Origin: Rebecca billardiae RCC1528
Taxonomy: Eukaryota; Haptophyta
Direction of reading: 5' to 3'
Assembly: GCA_965240325.2 (NCBI GenBank)
Contig: OZ251247.1
Location: 310,001 to 374,000 of the forward strand
DNA length: 64,000 nt
Shown here: positions 54,440 to 64,000 of the stretch, piece after piece
Layout of the letters: the number at the start of each line of letters is the position of its first letter
Numbering within the stretch: the stretch's first letter is position 1
Translations under genes and position numbers: made by a program
The notes under the pieces: model-generated
Told to the model about the DNA's origin: nothing
The model's database searches: none
Seen by the model: only the letters and a program-made list of their open reading frames with translations

Positions 54440-54836
54440 GTTGTCACGGCGACTGTCATTGATCACGAACAGCAGAGTCACGAGCCAGGCCAAAGTACAG
54501 TCTGCTTGTCCATCCGCCATCGTGAAGGCTCCACGAGGCGGTGGAGTGTACCGGCTTGGTACCGGCAGCTGCATGCGGCGAGCTGCTGAGTCGGCCGGCA
54601 CAGACCGACCCGACGGCCTGCTGCTGGGACAACGGCGCGCGGCCGGTGACGAGCAGACGAGACTGAAGGCGGTGCGCTGCCCGTCGGACCCACAGGCTTC
54701 CTTCAGCCTTGAGCCTGGGCAGCAGCCGCCTGCACGGTGGGTGTGGACTGTGGTCGGGCCCGTGCAGCGGCTGCTGTCAGCTGTCTCCGCCACGCACCCC
54801 TGCAGCGGAGCAGTGGGGCGTCCGCGGAGCCACGCG
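54440..54836. repeat. Duplicated intergenic block between RCC1-11 and RCC1-12
   Basis: Partner of the block at 52490-52901. It differs by short indels, including an extra CTTGGTACCGG and loss of part of the GGCGGGACACGAGGCGG stretch. Confidence 0.8.
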
Positions 54837-56306
54837 TCAGCAGACACGCGCACGCCACGCCGCCTCGACGCAAGTGGGCGTGTCAATCCGCTGGGTGGGC
54901 TCGTCTCGCTCGGCCGCGCTCATGCCAAGGCCGAGCGCAGCCGAGCGCTTGCCGCACGCGTACACGCGGCCGTCAGCACTCACAAACAGCGAGTGGAAGC
55001 TGCGAATGGCACAGTGCACCACGCGCGCGTGGGCGAGGGCAGCCACGCGCGTGGGCGTGGGCACAGTGAGGCATGTCTTCTCAAGCCCGAGCTGGCCGTA
55101 CTCGTTGTCCCCGAACGTGTGCACGCTGCCGTCCGCGCCCAGCACCGCGCTGCTGCTGTTGCCAGCACACGCGCGCACGACGTGCACACCAGCAAGCGCC
55201 TCGATGCGCTTGGGCTTGCGCCGACCGACCAGGTCAACGCGTCCGAGCTGTCCACAAGTCCCGGCCCCGAACGAGTGCACCGCCCAATCGCTGTCCACCA
55301 CCAGGCTGTGGTGGCAGCCCGCGCTCACGTGCACGGCGCGCACGCCCGCGAGCGCCTCGATGCGCCTCGGCGTGCGCTGATCCTGCACGTCGCCGTGGCC
55401 GAGCTGGCCAAAGTAGCCCCAGCCGCACGAGTAGACGGCGCCGTGCGCAGAGAGAAGCAGCGTGTGGACGTGACCCGCGGCCACGCCACCAAATCGCACC
55501 CCGTCCAGCGCCTCGATGCGCGTCGGCTTCCACCGGTCCTTCGTGTCGCCGTGGCCGAGCTGGCCGTAGTGGTTGCAGCCCCAGCTGTGCACACACCCAG
55601 CGGCGGTGAGCGCGAGGCTGTGGCCGCCGCCCGCGGCGATCGCGACGACGCGCTCAATCGCGGGTAGCTCGGTAAGTGCGAACGAGTGCCGCTTCTCCTT
55701 GTCCCCCAGCCCGAGCTGGCCCCAGTCGTTGTAGCCGCAGCCGTACACGGCGCCGGCCTCGCTGAGCGCGAGCAGGTGGTAATGGCCAGCGGCCACAGAG
55801 CACACGCGCACACCGCTGAGGGAGGTGACGTGCATCGGCACACGCACTGAAAACATGCCCGAGTGCCCGGTGGCCGCCAGCACTCGATGCGCCCACGCCC
55901 CGGCGTCCTCGTCGCGCACCTTCTCCTCGCCGCACGTGTGCAGCCCGCCCTCCGCGTCCACAAACGCGCTGAAGTTGTCACCGCACGCGACCGGGGATGC
56001 GTGAACGCATGCGAGCTCGAGCACACGCTCGCGCAGAAACAGCTCGTGTGTCCACGTGCGCACGCCGGAGGGCAGCGTCGCCGGCAGCGCATGATCGTGC
56101 CCGCGCGCGCACGCGCGGTCGCGTAGTGCGCGCTCGACCGGCGAGCACCCGCCGGATGGCGCGGCGTGGAAGAGGCGCGCGGTGGCGTTCAGGCTGGCGA
56201 GATCGCGCAGGTGTAGGAGCGAGAGAGTGCGCTCGAGCACCTCGCGCGGCAGGTCGTCGAGCGCGAGGCGAGGCGCATGCGCCTGCTGGTGTGCCCTGCT
56301 GGCCAT
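54837..56306 (-). CDS. RCC1-12: mosaic F-box-like / RCC1-repeat protein
   Basis: A 489-residue intact protein. Its N-terminal part is its own (MASRAHQQAHAPRLALDDLP, F-box-like LEEVLERTLSLLHLRDL-type segment, WTHELFLRERVLELA). Its second half is shared almost base for base with RCC1-10, and its 3' flank with RCC1-11. Blades include YGCGYNDWGQLGLGD, HSWGCNHYGQLGHGD, YSCGWGYFGQLGHGD and HSFGAGTCGQLGRVD. Ends TPTCVEAAWRARVC. The mosaic pattern suggests gene conversion. Confidence 0.9.
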   Translation of the reverse strand: MASRAHQQAHAPRLALDDLPREVLERTLSLLHLRDLASLNATARLFHAAPSGGCSPVERALRDRACARGHDHALPATLPSGVRTWTHELFLRERVLELACVHASPVACGDNFSAFVDAEGGLHTCGEEKVRDEDAGAWAHRVLAATGHSGMFSVRVPMHVTSLSGVRVCSVAAGHYHLLALSEAGAVYGCGYNDWGQLGLGDKEKRHSFALTELPAIERVVAIAAGGGHSLALTAAGCVHSWGCNHYGQLGHGDTKDRWKPTRIEALDGVRFGGVAAGHVHTLLLSAHGAVYSCGWGYFGQLGHGDVQDQRTPRRIEALAGVRAVHVSAGCHHSLVVDSDWAVHSFGAGTCGQLGRVDLVGRRKPKRIEALAGVHVVRACAGNSSSAVLGADGSVHTFGDNEYGQLGLEKTCLTVPTPTRVAALAHARVVHCAIRSFHSLFVSADGRVYACGKRSAALGLGMSAAERDEPTQRIDTPTCVEAAWRARVC

Positions 56307-56387
56307 CGCCCTCTACGACACGGGCGATGTCGCGCAGCGCTCTTGCGCAGACGGTTGGCCGGGCCCACCCGCACGGGAGCGCTGTGA

Positions 56388-57107
56388 CTCATAAGGGCGC
56401 TCAACCCCCCGGTGGCTGAGCACAACCAGAGGCACGCGCTCTTCGTGACGGCCCGCACGGAGTGCGTCGCGCGCCAGAGCGAGGGCAAGCTGTACATCGC
56501 CGCTGCGACGCCACTTTCCGCTCCGCTCGCGGCACTGGCGCCCGCGCCCGAGTCGGCGCCAGCGCCGGCGCCGGCGGCGCGTGCTGAGGCGCACCGTCCG
56601 CGCAAGAAGGCAAAGCTGGAGGAGCAAGCAGCGTCGAAGGTGCACGCGGCGGTGCGGCAGCGCCTCGAATGCATGCTCGCGACGGTGCTGGAGACTCAGC
56701 CTCTTTGCGAGCAGCTGCGCTCGTCATGGTCTGCGGACATCGCGCGCACCTTCCCGCGGGAACGCGTGACCATTTTCTTCCGCCGCAAGCTGGCTGACGA
56801 CGAGTGGCAGCAGCTGCGCGCAGACGTCGAGCAACTGCTACTCGACGGCCTCATCCGCGCCATGCCGGTGGCGGAGTACAAGTCGGCGCAGCGGAGATGC
56901 GGCCATTTGGAGGCGTTCCGTCTGCAGCTCTGCCCGATTCTCGACGAGCGAGCACAAGCCATCTCGGAGCGCGCGCGTGTCGACGAGACCATGCTCAGGT
57001 GCTTCGTGCTGAGCGTGTGGGGCGACTCGGTTGCGCACAACCTACAGCTGCTCGACGTCTGGCGCAGCGAGCCCGAGCCCAACGGCCCTTGTTCCAACCG
57101 CCCTTGA
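56388..57107 (+). CDS. Hypothetical protein, 5' end unresolved
   Basis: An open frame of about 239 codons without an ATG near its start; the first in-frame ATG is well inside. An upstream exon is therefore likely, and an AG acceptor lies at 56394-56395. Residues about 60-70 (HRPRKKAKLEEQ) resemble a nuclear localisation signal after an Ala/Pro-rich stretch. The rest looks like a real soluble helical protein (RVTIFFRRKLADDEWQQLR, ADVEQLLLDGLIRAMPVAEY). No family is recognised. It is divergent from RCC1-12, about 80 bp away. Confidence 0.5.
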   Translation, partial: LIRALNPPVAEHNQRHALFVTARTECVARQSEGKLYIAAATPLSAPLAALAPAPESAPAPAPAARAEAHRPRKKAKLEEQAASKVHAAVRQRLECMLATVLETQPLCEQLRSSWSADIARTFPRERVTIFFRRKLADDEWQQLRADVEQLLLDGLIRAMPVAEYKSAQRRCGHLEAFRLQLCPILDERAQAISERARVDETMLRCFVLSVWGDSVAHNLQLLDVWRSEPEPNGPCSNRP

Positions 57108-57634
57108 CTCTTCACTCTTGCGAAGAGTGCCAGCGGGACTGAGGAGTAGGACGGATTAGGAAGACCACTACTCGGACTACTGCCCGTACTGGGTGGCACG
57201 GCCTGGTGGTGATGAGCATTGTCGCTTGAGGCGGCTTGCTGAGCCTTGATAGTAGTTGATCAGCACGACAGTATCGATCATCTAGTATCATATATGATAC
57301 GCCTATACGATTATACGAGGCGCCGCGTGACGACTGATGACGACGGTCCGCGTGGCGGCGGCGTGCGGCCGGACGCCGCTGCGCGCCCGCGCGGCCGTGC
57401 CGGTATAGACGGTAGTCGGGTGCCACTGGTACTGAGTGACTCTTGTCAGGCATGGCATGGCAGTCTGGCAGTTGTGTCGGCAGACAGGCATTCACTTCAT
57501 GGGACGCATGCAGAGCGGCACTGAACTGGGCCACTGAGTGTGACAACGGACGTCACCGCCGGCCAGCTCTGGCGCGCCGGAGTGAGCGCGGACGCGGCCC
57601 GGCCGACGCGGCAGGCGGCGGGGCCGAGCCCTGC
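57108..57634. other. Intergenic, no gene seen
   Basis: AT-richer stretch with several copies of ATATGATA/TATCATA-like words near 57270-57320. No supported coding region. Confidence 0.45.
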
Positions 57635-58117
57635 TCAGGACGAGCCGGCGAGCGGGCTGTGCTGCGCGAGGCCGCTCGCGCCGCCGTTCGACGACTGGCG
57701 CCGCCTGGGCGAGAGCATCGCCTCGTCGGGCCATCGCTCGTTGACGAGCGGATCGGCGACGGGGCTGCGCGCCGGGCTGCGCGCCGGCGCGCCGTCCGCG
57801 CCGCCCGTCGCGCCGTCGGGCGGGACGATGCCGAGGGACTCGGAGAGTCGTCGGCGCACGGCGACGCGGATCTGTCGGCGCGCGAGCACCGGCGCGCCGC
57901 CCGCGAGCGCCGCGCCGCCTCCGCCCACCCTGAGCCGCGCGGACGCCGGGCGGCTCGTCGTCGGCGAGCCCAGGAGGCCGTCAGGCAGCAGGTGCGGGTT
58001 GGACGGCTCAGGGGGGGAGGCGGGTGGCGAGTCCGGGGGCGCGTCGTCGGGCGGCGGCGGCGCGGGCGTCGCGATGGGTGGAAGCGGCGCCGGCGGCGGC
58101 TTCGGCTGGCTGCTCAT
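57635..58117 (-). CDS. Proline-rich hypothetical protein
   Basis: A 160-residue ORF with a true ATG. Residues 1-50 are Pro-rich (MSSQPKPPPAPLPPIATPAP). The remainder is basic with possible phosphosites (RRRLSESLG, SPRRRQSSNG). The opposite strand is open too, but only from a GTG. Composition bias alone could produce this ORF, so it is tentative. Confidence 0.35.
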   Translation of the reverse strand: MSSQPKPPPAPLPPIATPAPPPPDDAPPDSPPASPPEPSNPHLLPDGLLGSPTTSRPASARLRVGGGGAALAGGAPVLARRQIRVAVRRRLSESLGIVPPDGATGGADGAPARSPARSPVADPLVNERWPDEAMLSPRRRQSSNGGASGLAQHSPLAGSS

Positions 58118-58470
58118 CCGGCGTGCGGGTAGGGGCGAGGGTGTCGCTTGGCGTGAGACGTGATGCGCGTCAAGGGACGCGACGTACTTGTAGATGGGTT
58201 CGCGCGGTCGTCAAAATCAGCGAGGGAGGTACCCGCGAATCCGTATATCATCGGGGCAAAATGTACTCACGTCGCCGCCGATTGGCTGGCGCGCGCGATC
58301 GATCGCGGTTCGGACGCCGGGTAGGTCCCAACTATCTACAACCCAGAAGCCCCTCGCGAATCTACGGGAGAACCGACTCGGCGACGATTGATGAGTTTTG
58401 CATCGGTTCGAGCAGCCAGGCTTCGCCGGATCACCGCGAAAACGGGCCGGATGACCATTTCATCGCCCTA

Positions 58471-59218
58471 CCAACCGGTCCAGACCTCAGGATTATCCTT
58501 AACCTGCACGCCAGTGGGCGGCCCACTGGCGTGCAGGTTAAGGGTTTCGTCAGCTGCGCGCGCTGTGGCGGACGCTCCCGCCGCCACCTCGCTCTCGCCT
58601 TCCGCCGCCAGGGCGAGGCCGCGCGAAGTCCAGTAGATCTTCCGATGGGACGCAGCGGGGCGGTAGCGAAGCGGTGAACTACTGTCGCTTGCGCGTGGCG
58701 CAGCGCTTCGCGCCCTCGCACCTCGACGGTCAGCTGCAGGCCCGCGCGAGCGCGAGCCGGTGTGCCGCCGCCACATTCAGCCAGAGACATGCCGCGCCTT
58801 GCCTGCCGAGGCAGCGAAGAGGCACGCACGTGAAGCCGCTGGGCGCCATGGCGCGCGCCCATGACCGTACTGTCACATGGCTCACGCCGTCCTGGGATGC
58901 GCGCCTCGGGTTGCGCTCAGCGCGCGCATACTTTGCGGGGACGACAGCACGGCTGAAGCCGAGAGGCGGCGCACACGCCCGTGCGGGCTCAAGGCGCCGA
59001 GAAGATGGTCAGACGCGAGTTGCCCGGCGCAGGGCGGCGCAGAAAGGCCCTATGCCTCTGCCCGACCGCGTGCGCCATCGCCGCGTGCACGTCTACGACC
59101 GCGGCGGCGCGGCAGCGGGCGGCGCCTCGCGGCGGATGGCTGTGGCGGGCGCACGCGGCGGGTTTTGATTTTTTCTCATTTTCCGAGTTTCCCAAATCCT
59201 GAGGTCTGGACCGGTTGG
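58471..59218. repeat. Pair of 24-bp inverted repeats bounding about 750 bp
   Basis: CCAACCGGTCCAGACCTCAG GATT (58471-58494) recurs as its exact reverse complement at 59195-59218. The enclosed DNA has no recognised gene and begins with a 47-bp palindrome. It could be a small DNA transposon. No target duplication was identified. Confidence 0.5.
58497..58543. repeat. Perfect 23-bp inverted repeat with 1-nt spacer
   Basis: CCTTAACCTGCACGCCAGTG GGC, a single G, then the exact reverse complement. It would form a strong hairpin or cruciform. Confidence 0.95.
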
Positions 59219-59446
59219 AAGGCATTATCAAGCCCCTTGATGAATCGGTAAATGACTACGGATGAAGTTTGGCGCCATTTGGCGCCAATTGCTGAATTGC
59301 ACACACATCAGCTGGTGGCATCGAAGTTCATTGACTAAATGACTAATAAGGAGAATCTGCATACCCCGGGTACGTCCGGGGAAGTGTTTATCAACGGGAT
59401 TGCGGGCGGGCGTCTACTGCCACAGCGAGCGCGCCGCGCATTGCCG

Positions 59447-60955
59447 TCACAACAAGCGCACCGCGCATTGCCGTTGATGGAGAGGCGGCAGCTGCTCGAT
59501 GCGCGTGGGCGCGGAGAGATCGCGCTGCGGCCAGTCGGCCGCGCTCCTGCCGTGGCCGAGCGCTGCCGAGTGCTTGCCGCACGAGTGGACGCAGCCGTCC
59601 TCCGTGGCGTGTAGCGCGTGGTCGTAGCCGAGCGCACAGCTGAGCACGCGTGCGTGCGCAGACGCGGGCACGCGCGTTGGGACGTACTCGCGGGAGCCCC
59701 CGTAGCCGAGCCCCAGCTGGCCGTACTGATTGCTCCCGAACGCGTGCACGCTGCCGTCTGCGCCCAGCACCGCGCTGCTGTAGTAGCCCGCACACGCCCT
59801 TACGGCGCGCACTGTCGACAGAGCGTCGACGCGCTTCGGCACGCTCCGATACGGACCCGCATCGTAGCCAAGAGCACCATCGCACCCACGTCCGAAGGAA
59901 TGCACGCAGCCCACTGCGCCCACCACCAGGCTGTGGTGAGCACCGGCGCTCACGTGCACGGCGCGCACGCCCGCGAGCGACTCGATGCGCCTCGGCGTGC
60001 GCTGATTCCGCTGGTCGCCGTGGCCGAGCGCGCCTCTGCCACCCGCGCCGCACGAATACACGGCGCCGCCGTGCGCAGATAGCAGCAACGTGTGCTCAGC
60101 ACCCGCCGCCACACCACCCACGCGCACGCCGTCCAGCGCCTCGATGCGCGTCGGCTCCCACCGCTCCTCCGTGTCGCCGTGGCCGAGCTGGCTGTAGTAG
60201 TTGTCGCCCCAGCTGTACGCACAGCCAGCGACGGTGAGCGCGAGGCTGTGGTGAAAGCCGGCCGTGATGCAAGCCCAAACCTCGCGCGAGGGCGCGGGCA
60301 CGAACTCGGTCGTGTGCAGCGGCGCCGGGTCCCCCAGCCCGAGCTGGCCGTTACAGTTAAGGCCGCAGCCGTACACGGCGCCGGCCTCGCTCAGCGCGAG
60401 CAGGTGGTACCGGCCTGCTGCGAGAGAGCGCACGCGCACAGCACCTAGCGAGGTGACGCGCGTGGGCACGCGCACGGCCGGAGCGTCCGGATGGCCGTTG
60501 GCCAAATGCGCCCAGTACTCGCCCGTCGGCGCCCCGTCCACCTCGTCCTCCTCCTCCAGCTCGCCGCACGTGTGCAGCCCGCCCTCCGCGTCCACAAACG
60601 CGCTGAAGCCGTCGCCGGCCGCGACGGGGCCCGCGTACGCGCACGCGAGCTCGAGCAAGCGCTCTCGCGCGAACAACTCTTCCGTCCAGCTGAGTACGCC
60701 CGCGGGCAGCATCGCTGGCAGCGCGCGCGCGTGGCCGCGCGCACACGAGCGCTCGCGCAGCGCGTGCTCGACCGCCGAGCGCTCGCCGGGCGCGCCCCGG
60801 AAGAGGCGCGAGGTGGCATTGACGGCGGCGAGGTCGAGCGACGATGAAAGCCGACGCGCGACGCGCTCGATCACCTCTGCGGGCAGGTCGCCGATCTGCA
60901 CCGCCCCCGTCGCTGAGCGCCCCGCGCCACCATTCGTGTGGTGGGCGGCCGCCAT
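59447..60955 (-). CDS. RCC1-13: F-box-like / RCC1-repeat protein
   Basis: A 502-residue intact protein, distinct from its neighbours. N-terminus MAAAHHTNGGAGRSATGAVQ, F-box-like IGDLPAEVIERVARRLSSSL near 21-40, then WTEELFARERLLELA and FSAFVDAEGGLHTCGEL. Blades include YGCGLNCNGQLGLGD, YSWGDNYYSQLGHGD, YSCGAGGRGALGHGD, HSFGRGCDGALGYD, HAFGSNQYGQLGLG and HSCGKHSAALGHG. The tail APTRIEQLPPLHQRQ resembles the RCC1-3/-4/-5 type more than the neighbouring minus-strand genes. It stands apart from the RCC1-10 to -12 tandem, about 3.1 kb away. Confidence 0.9.
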   Translation of the reverse strand: MAAAHHTNGGAGRSATGAVQIGDLPAEVIERVARRLSSSLDLAAVNATSRLFRGAPGERSAVEHALRERSCARGHARALPAMLPAGVLSWTEELFARERLLELACAYAGPVAAGDGFSAFVDAEGGLHTCGELEEEDEVDGAPTGEYWAHLANGHPDAPAVRVPTRVTSLGAVRVRSLAAGRYHLLALSEAGAVYGCGLNCNGQLGLGDPAPLHTTEFVPAPSREVWACITAGFHHSLALTVAGCAYSWGDNYYSQLGHGDTEERWEPTRIEALDGVRVGGVAAGAEHTLLLSAHGGAVYSCGAGGRGALGHGDQRNQRTPRRIESLAGVRAVHVSAGAHHSLVVGAVGCVHSFGRGCDGALGYDAGPYRSVPKRVDALSTVRAVRACAGYYSSAVLGADGSVHAFGSNQYGQLGLGYGGSREYVPTRVPASAHARVLSCALGYDHALHATEDGCVHSCGKHSAALGHGRSAADWPQRDLSAPTRIEQLPPLHQRQCAVRLL

Positions 60956-61329
60956 CTTTTTGCGTGCTCCTGGTCGAGTTGGCGCTAGTCGCTACGCCGT
61001 GGATACCACTTGTACTCATTCTCCTATATTTTAACGACACTGCTGTATTCGAGTGAACCGCCAACAATAAACTTTGAACTTTCGCCGTTGAGAGCTGAGA
61101 AGGTGTTCTTATTCGATTTTTCGGCAGAGCTGGCCGCTCAATCGCGAAAAGCTTGCCGCTGATTGGCCAGATTGAGGTTTGGAGAGCCCATCTGCATCAT
61201 GACGACTTGTTGAGTGTTTGCTCTTCGGGAAAGAATAATGCGATGCGGGTAACAAAGGACAGAGCAACTACTTGCGACCTCGTTCGCGGCCCGCCGCCCG
61301 ACGACACCAGCCAGCTTGCACGTAGCGCC

Positions 61330-62254
61330 ATGAGCGGTGATGGCGCCTTCAGCTCGGACCCGCGCATCGAGCTGTCTGGCCTCCCGTGGATCGCCATGGC
61401 CGACTTCTACGACTTCGCGCCAGTGAGCGGCTACTGCTGTTGCCCTCCCTGCGCATGCGTCTGCCTCGCCAACGACGTGCAGCGCGGGCGCCACTACGCG
61501 GCCGTCCTCCCAGCGCGGATCGAGATGAACCAGCCCATCGCCCCGTGCCTCTGCCTGACGACTGAGCGATGCATGGTCGACTCGCCGAGCCTGCTCTTCT
61601 ACGACCAACCGCCGAACCGGATCGGCACGTGCTGCTACTGCTGCCCCGCTGTGTGGTGTGGCCATCCAATCGTACGCTCGCAGCGCCGCTCGCTGCAGCG
61701 CGGGCGTTGCACGCACTCGCCGCGCCACACCACTGTGCGCGGCGCTGGCGTCGGCTGCCCCCGACTCCGGGCACTCACGCCGCGTGCCCATCCACAACGC
61801 GCGCGTGCGCACTCCGCCCATTCCTCCGTCTGTCCGGTACCATGCATCGGCTCGTCCGGCATGCACCCCCACTCTCTCCGCGCGCCTCCCGCGTTCGCGG
61901 CACTGCGAGCAGATCTTTGCGAAGAAGACGATGTGCTGCTGCTGCATCGACTGCAGCAGCTGCTACGGCGAGAGTGTCAACGTGTCCCCCTGCACCTGCT
62001 GGGGCTGCCTCAAGATGAAGCTCTGCATTTGCGCCGGTCCGCCCTGCTATGAGTATTGCAGCATGCCCGTGATCACCGGCATGCGGAGCCCGGCAAAGTT
62101 CATGTCCGCTCTCAAGTACGCCACCGAGGAGTACAACACGCGACATGGCCTGAGTGCCGTCGAGGTGGCCGAGTTCCCCGCCTCGGTCGAGAACCGGGTC
62201 TTCGATGCGAGTCGCATCGAGGTGGCAGCTGCTTACATGCAGCGGGTCGTGTAG
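61330..62254 (+). CDS. Cysteine-rich protein, two exons
   Basis: Predicted exons 61330-61671 and 61913-62254 join in phase 0 to 227 residues (donor GTACGC, acceptor GAGCAG). Clusters of cysteines appear in three blocks: GYCCCPPCACVCL, GTCCYCCPAVWCGHPI and MCCCCIDCSSCYGESVNVSP with CTCWGCLKMKLCICAGPPCY after it. Hydrophobic stretches between them could contact a membrane, or the cysteines could be lipidated or bind metal. The exon join puts GHPI next to IFAKKTMCC. I do not recognise a named family. The ORF is open upstream to 61153 without better support. The C-terminus (PAKFMSALKYATEEYNTRHG) is ordinary and soluble. Confidence 0.65.
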
Positions 62255-63267
<1,013 letters not shown>

Positions 63268-63608
63268 CGATGCAGATGACAAAAGGTTATACGTACCGTC
63301 AGCGTCATCACGACTGCTCGTGATATCATCAGTCGTGTAGACCTACGGTGTATATAGTCGGCAGCCGCCGCAGCCGCGCGCCGCCGGCGCCGCCGTGGGC
63401 GCGGCCGGAGAGACTGGCACTGTGACCGGCTGGCTAGCGGCTACTATCAGCTGCTATACTACGCTGCTACTCGACCAGACGCAGCGCGGCTCATCAATAA
63501 TCATACTTTATTATTCATCGTCACTACGGTGGTGATGACAGCGCGCGGGCCCGCACCTAAGCTGTGACGGTGCTGCTTATGTGGCGCCCGCCGGTATCAT
63601 CATATTAT

Positions 63609-63811
<203 letters not shown>

Positions 63812-64000
63812 ATTGTCATATCATCGTGATCGATGTCATGTGCTGTCGTGATATATGATACGCGCGGCGACTGCTGCTACTGATGGCATCACGCGCACGA
63901 GCGACGCCGACAACGAACGTCGTCGATGTGATGACGCAAGGCAGCGCGAGGCGTTGGGCGCGGCGCGCTGTTAGTGGCGTCCGCCGACAGCCGTCACCGC

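Overview
The window looks like nuclear DNA of a GC-rich unicellular eukaryote, most plausibly a photosynthetic protist such as a pelagophyte or haptophyte. That placement is inference. The evidence is spliceosomal introns, nearly all with GTGCG-type 5' splice sites. It also includes telomere-like CCCTAA repeats inside introns, long (TA)n and (CT)n tracts, strong GC at third codon positions, and conserved eukaryotic proteins: importin alpha, actin-related protein 4, a RING-CH ubiquitin ligase and mitochondrial-type sulfide:quinone oxidoreductase. Most very long antisense ORFs are by-products of the GC bias.

The dominant feature is a family of 13 paralogues scattered from about 0.9 to 61 kb on both strands. 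Each has an N-terminal F-box-like segment followed by a seven-bladed RCC1 propeller of about 370 residues. They are numbered RCC1-1 to RCC1-13 from left to right. Eleven are intact. RCC1-8 has a 4-base deletion and RCC1-11 has an in-frame TGA. RCC1-3, -4 and -5 form one subgroup with a tail containing EQLPRV. RCC1-6 to -12 form another, ending in a TPTCVETAWRARVC-like tail. Shared flanks and mosaic sequence show tandem duplication and gene conversion.

Layout: RCC1-1 (minus), a Mutator-like inverted-repeat element, then a 14-exon importin alpha gene (3.8-9.9 kb). Next come RCC1-2, -3 and -4 (plus, 11.7-17.1 kb), then a divergent SQOR/sulfotransferase pair (18.2-21.0 kb). RCC1-5 and a glycosyltransferase-sulfotransferase fusion follow (21.6-26.7 kb). 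RCC1-6 to -9 occupy 28.2-41.1 kb, interleaved with mobile elements. Then come a small spliced gene, a RING-CH gene and an ARP4 gene (44.6-50.4 kb), RCC1-10 to -13 (minus, 50.9-61.0 kb), and a spliced cysteine-rich protein (61.3-62.3 kb). The right end is non-coding and rich in (TA)n.

Three kinds of DNA transposon can be delimited by structure. The first is a Mutator-like foldback family with arms of about 410 bp and loops of about 305 bp; one copy has a perfect 9-bp target duplication. The second is a 990-bp hAT-like element with an 8-bp target duplication. The third is a roughly 1-kb terminal-inverted-repeat element present twice. Every foldback copy lies within about 25-215 bp of an RCC1 start codon, and one also lies just upstream of importin alpha. 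The most unusual system here is therefore an expanding F-box/RCC1 family whose promoters repeatedly carry foldback elements. No RNA genes or CRISPR arrays were recognised.
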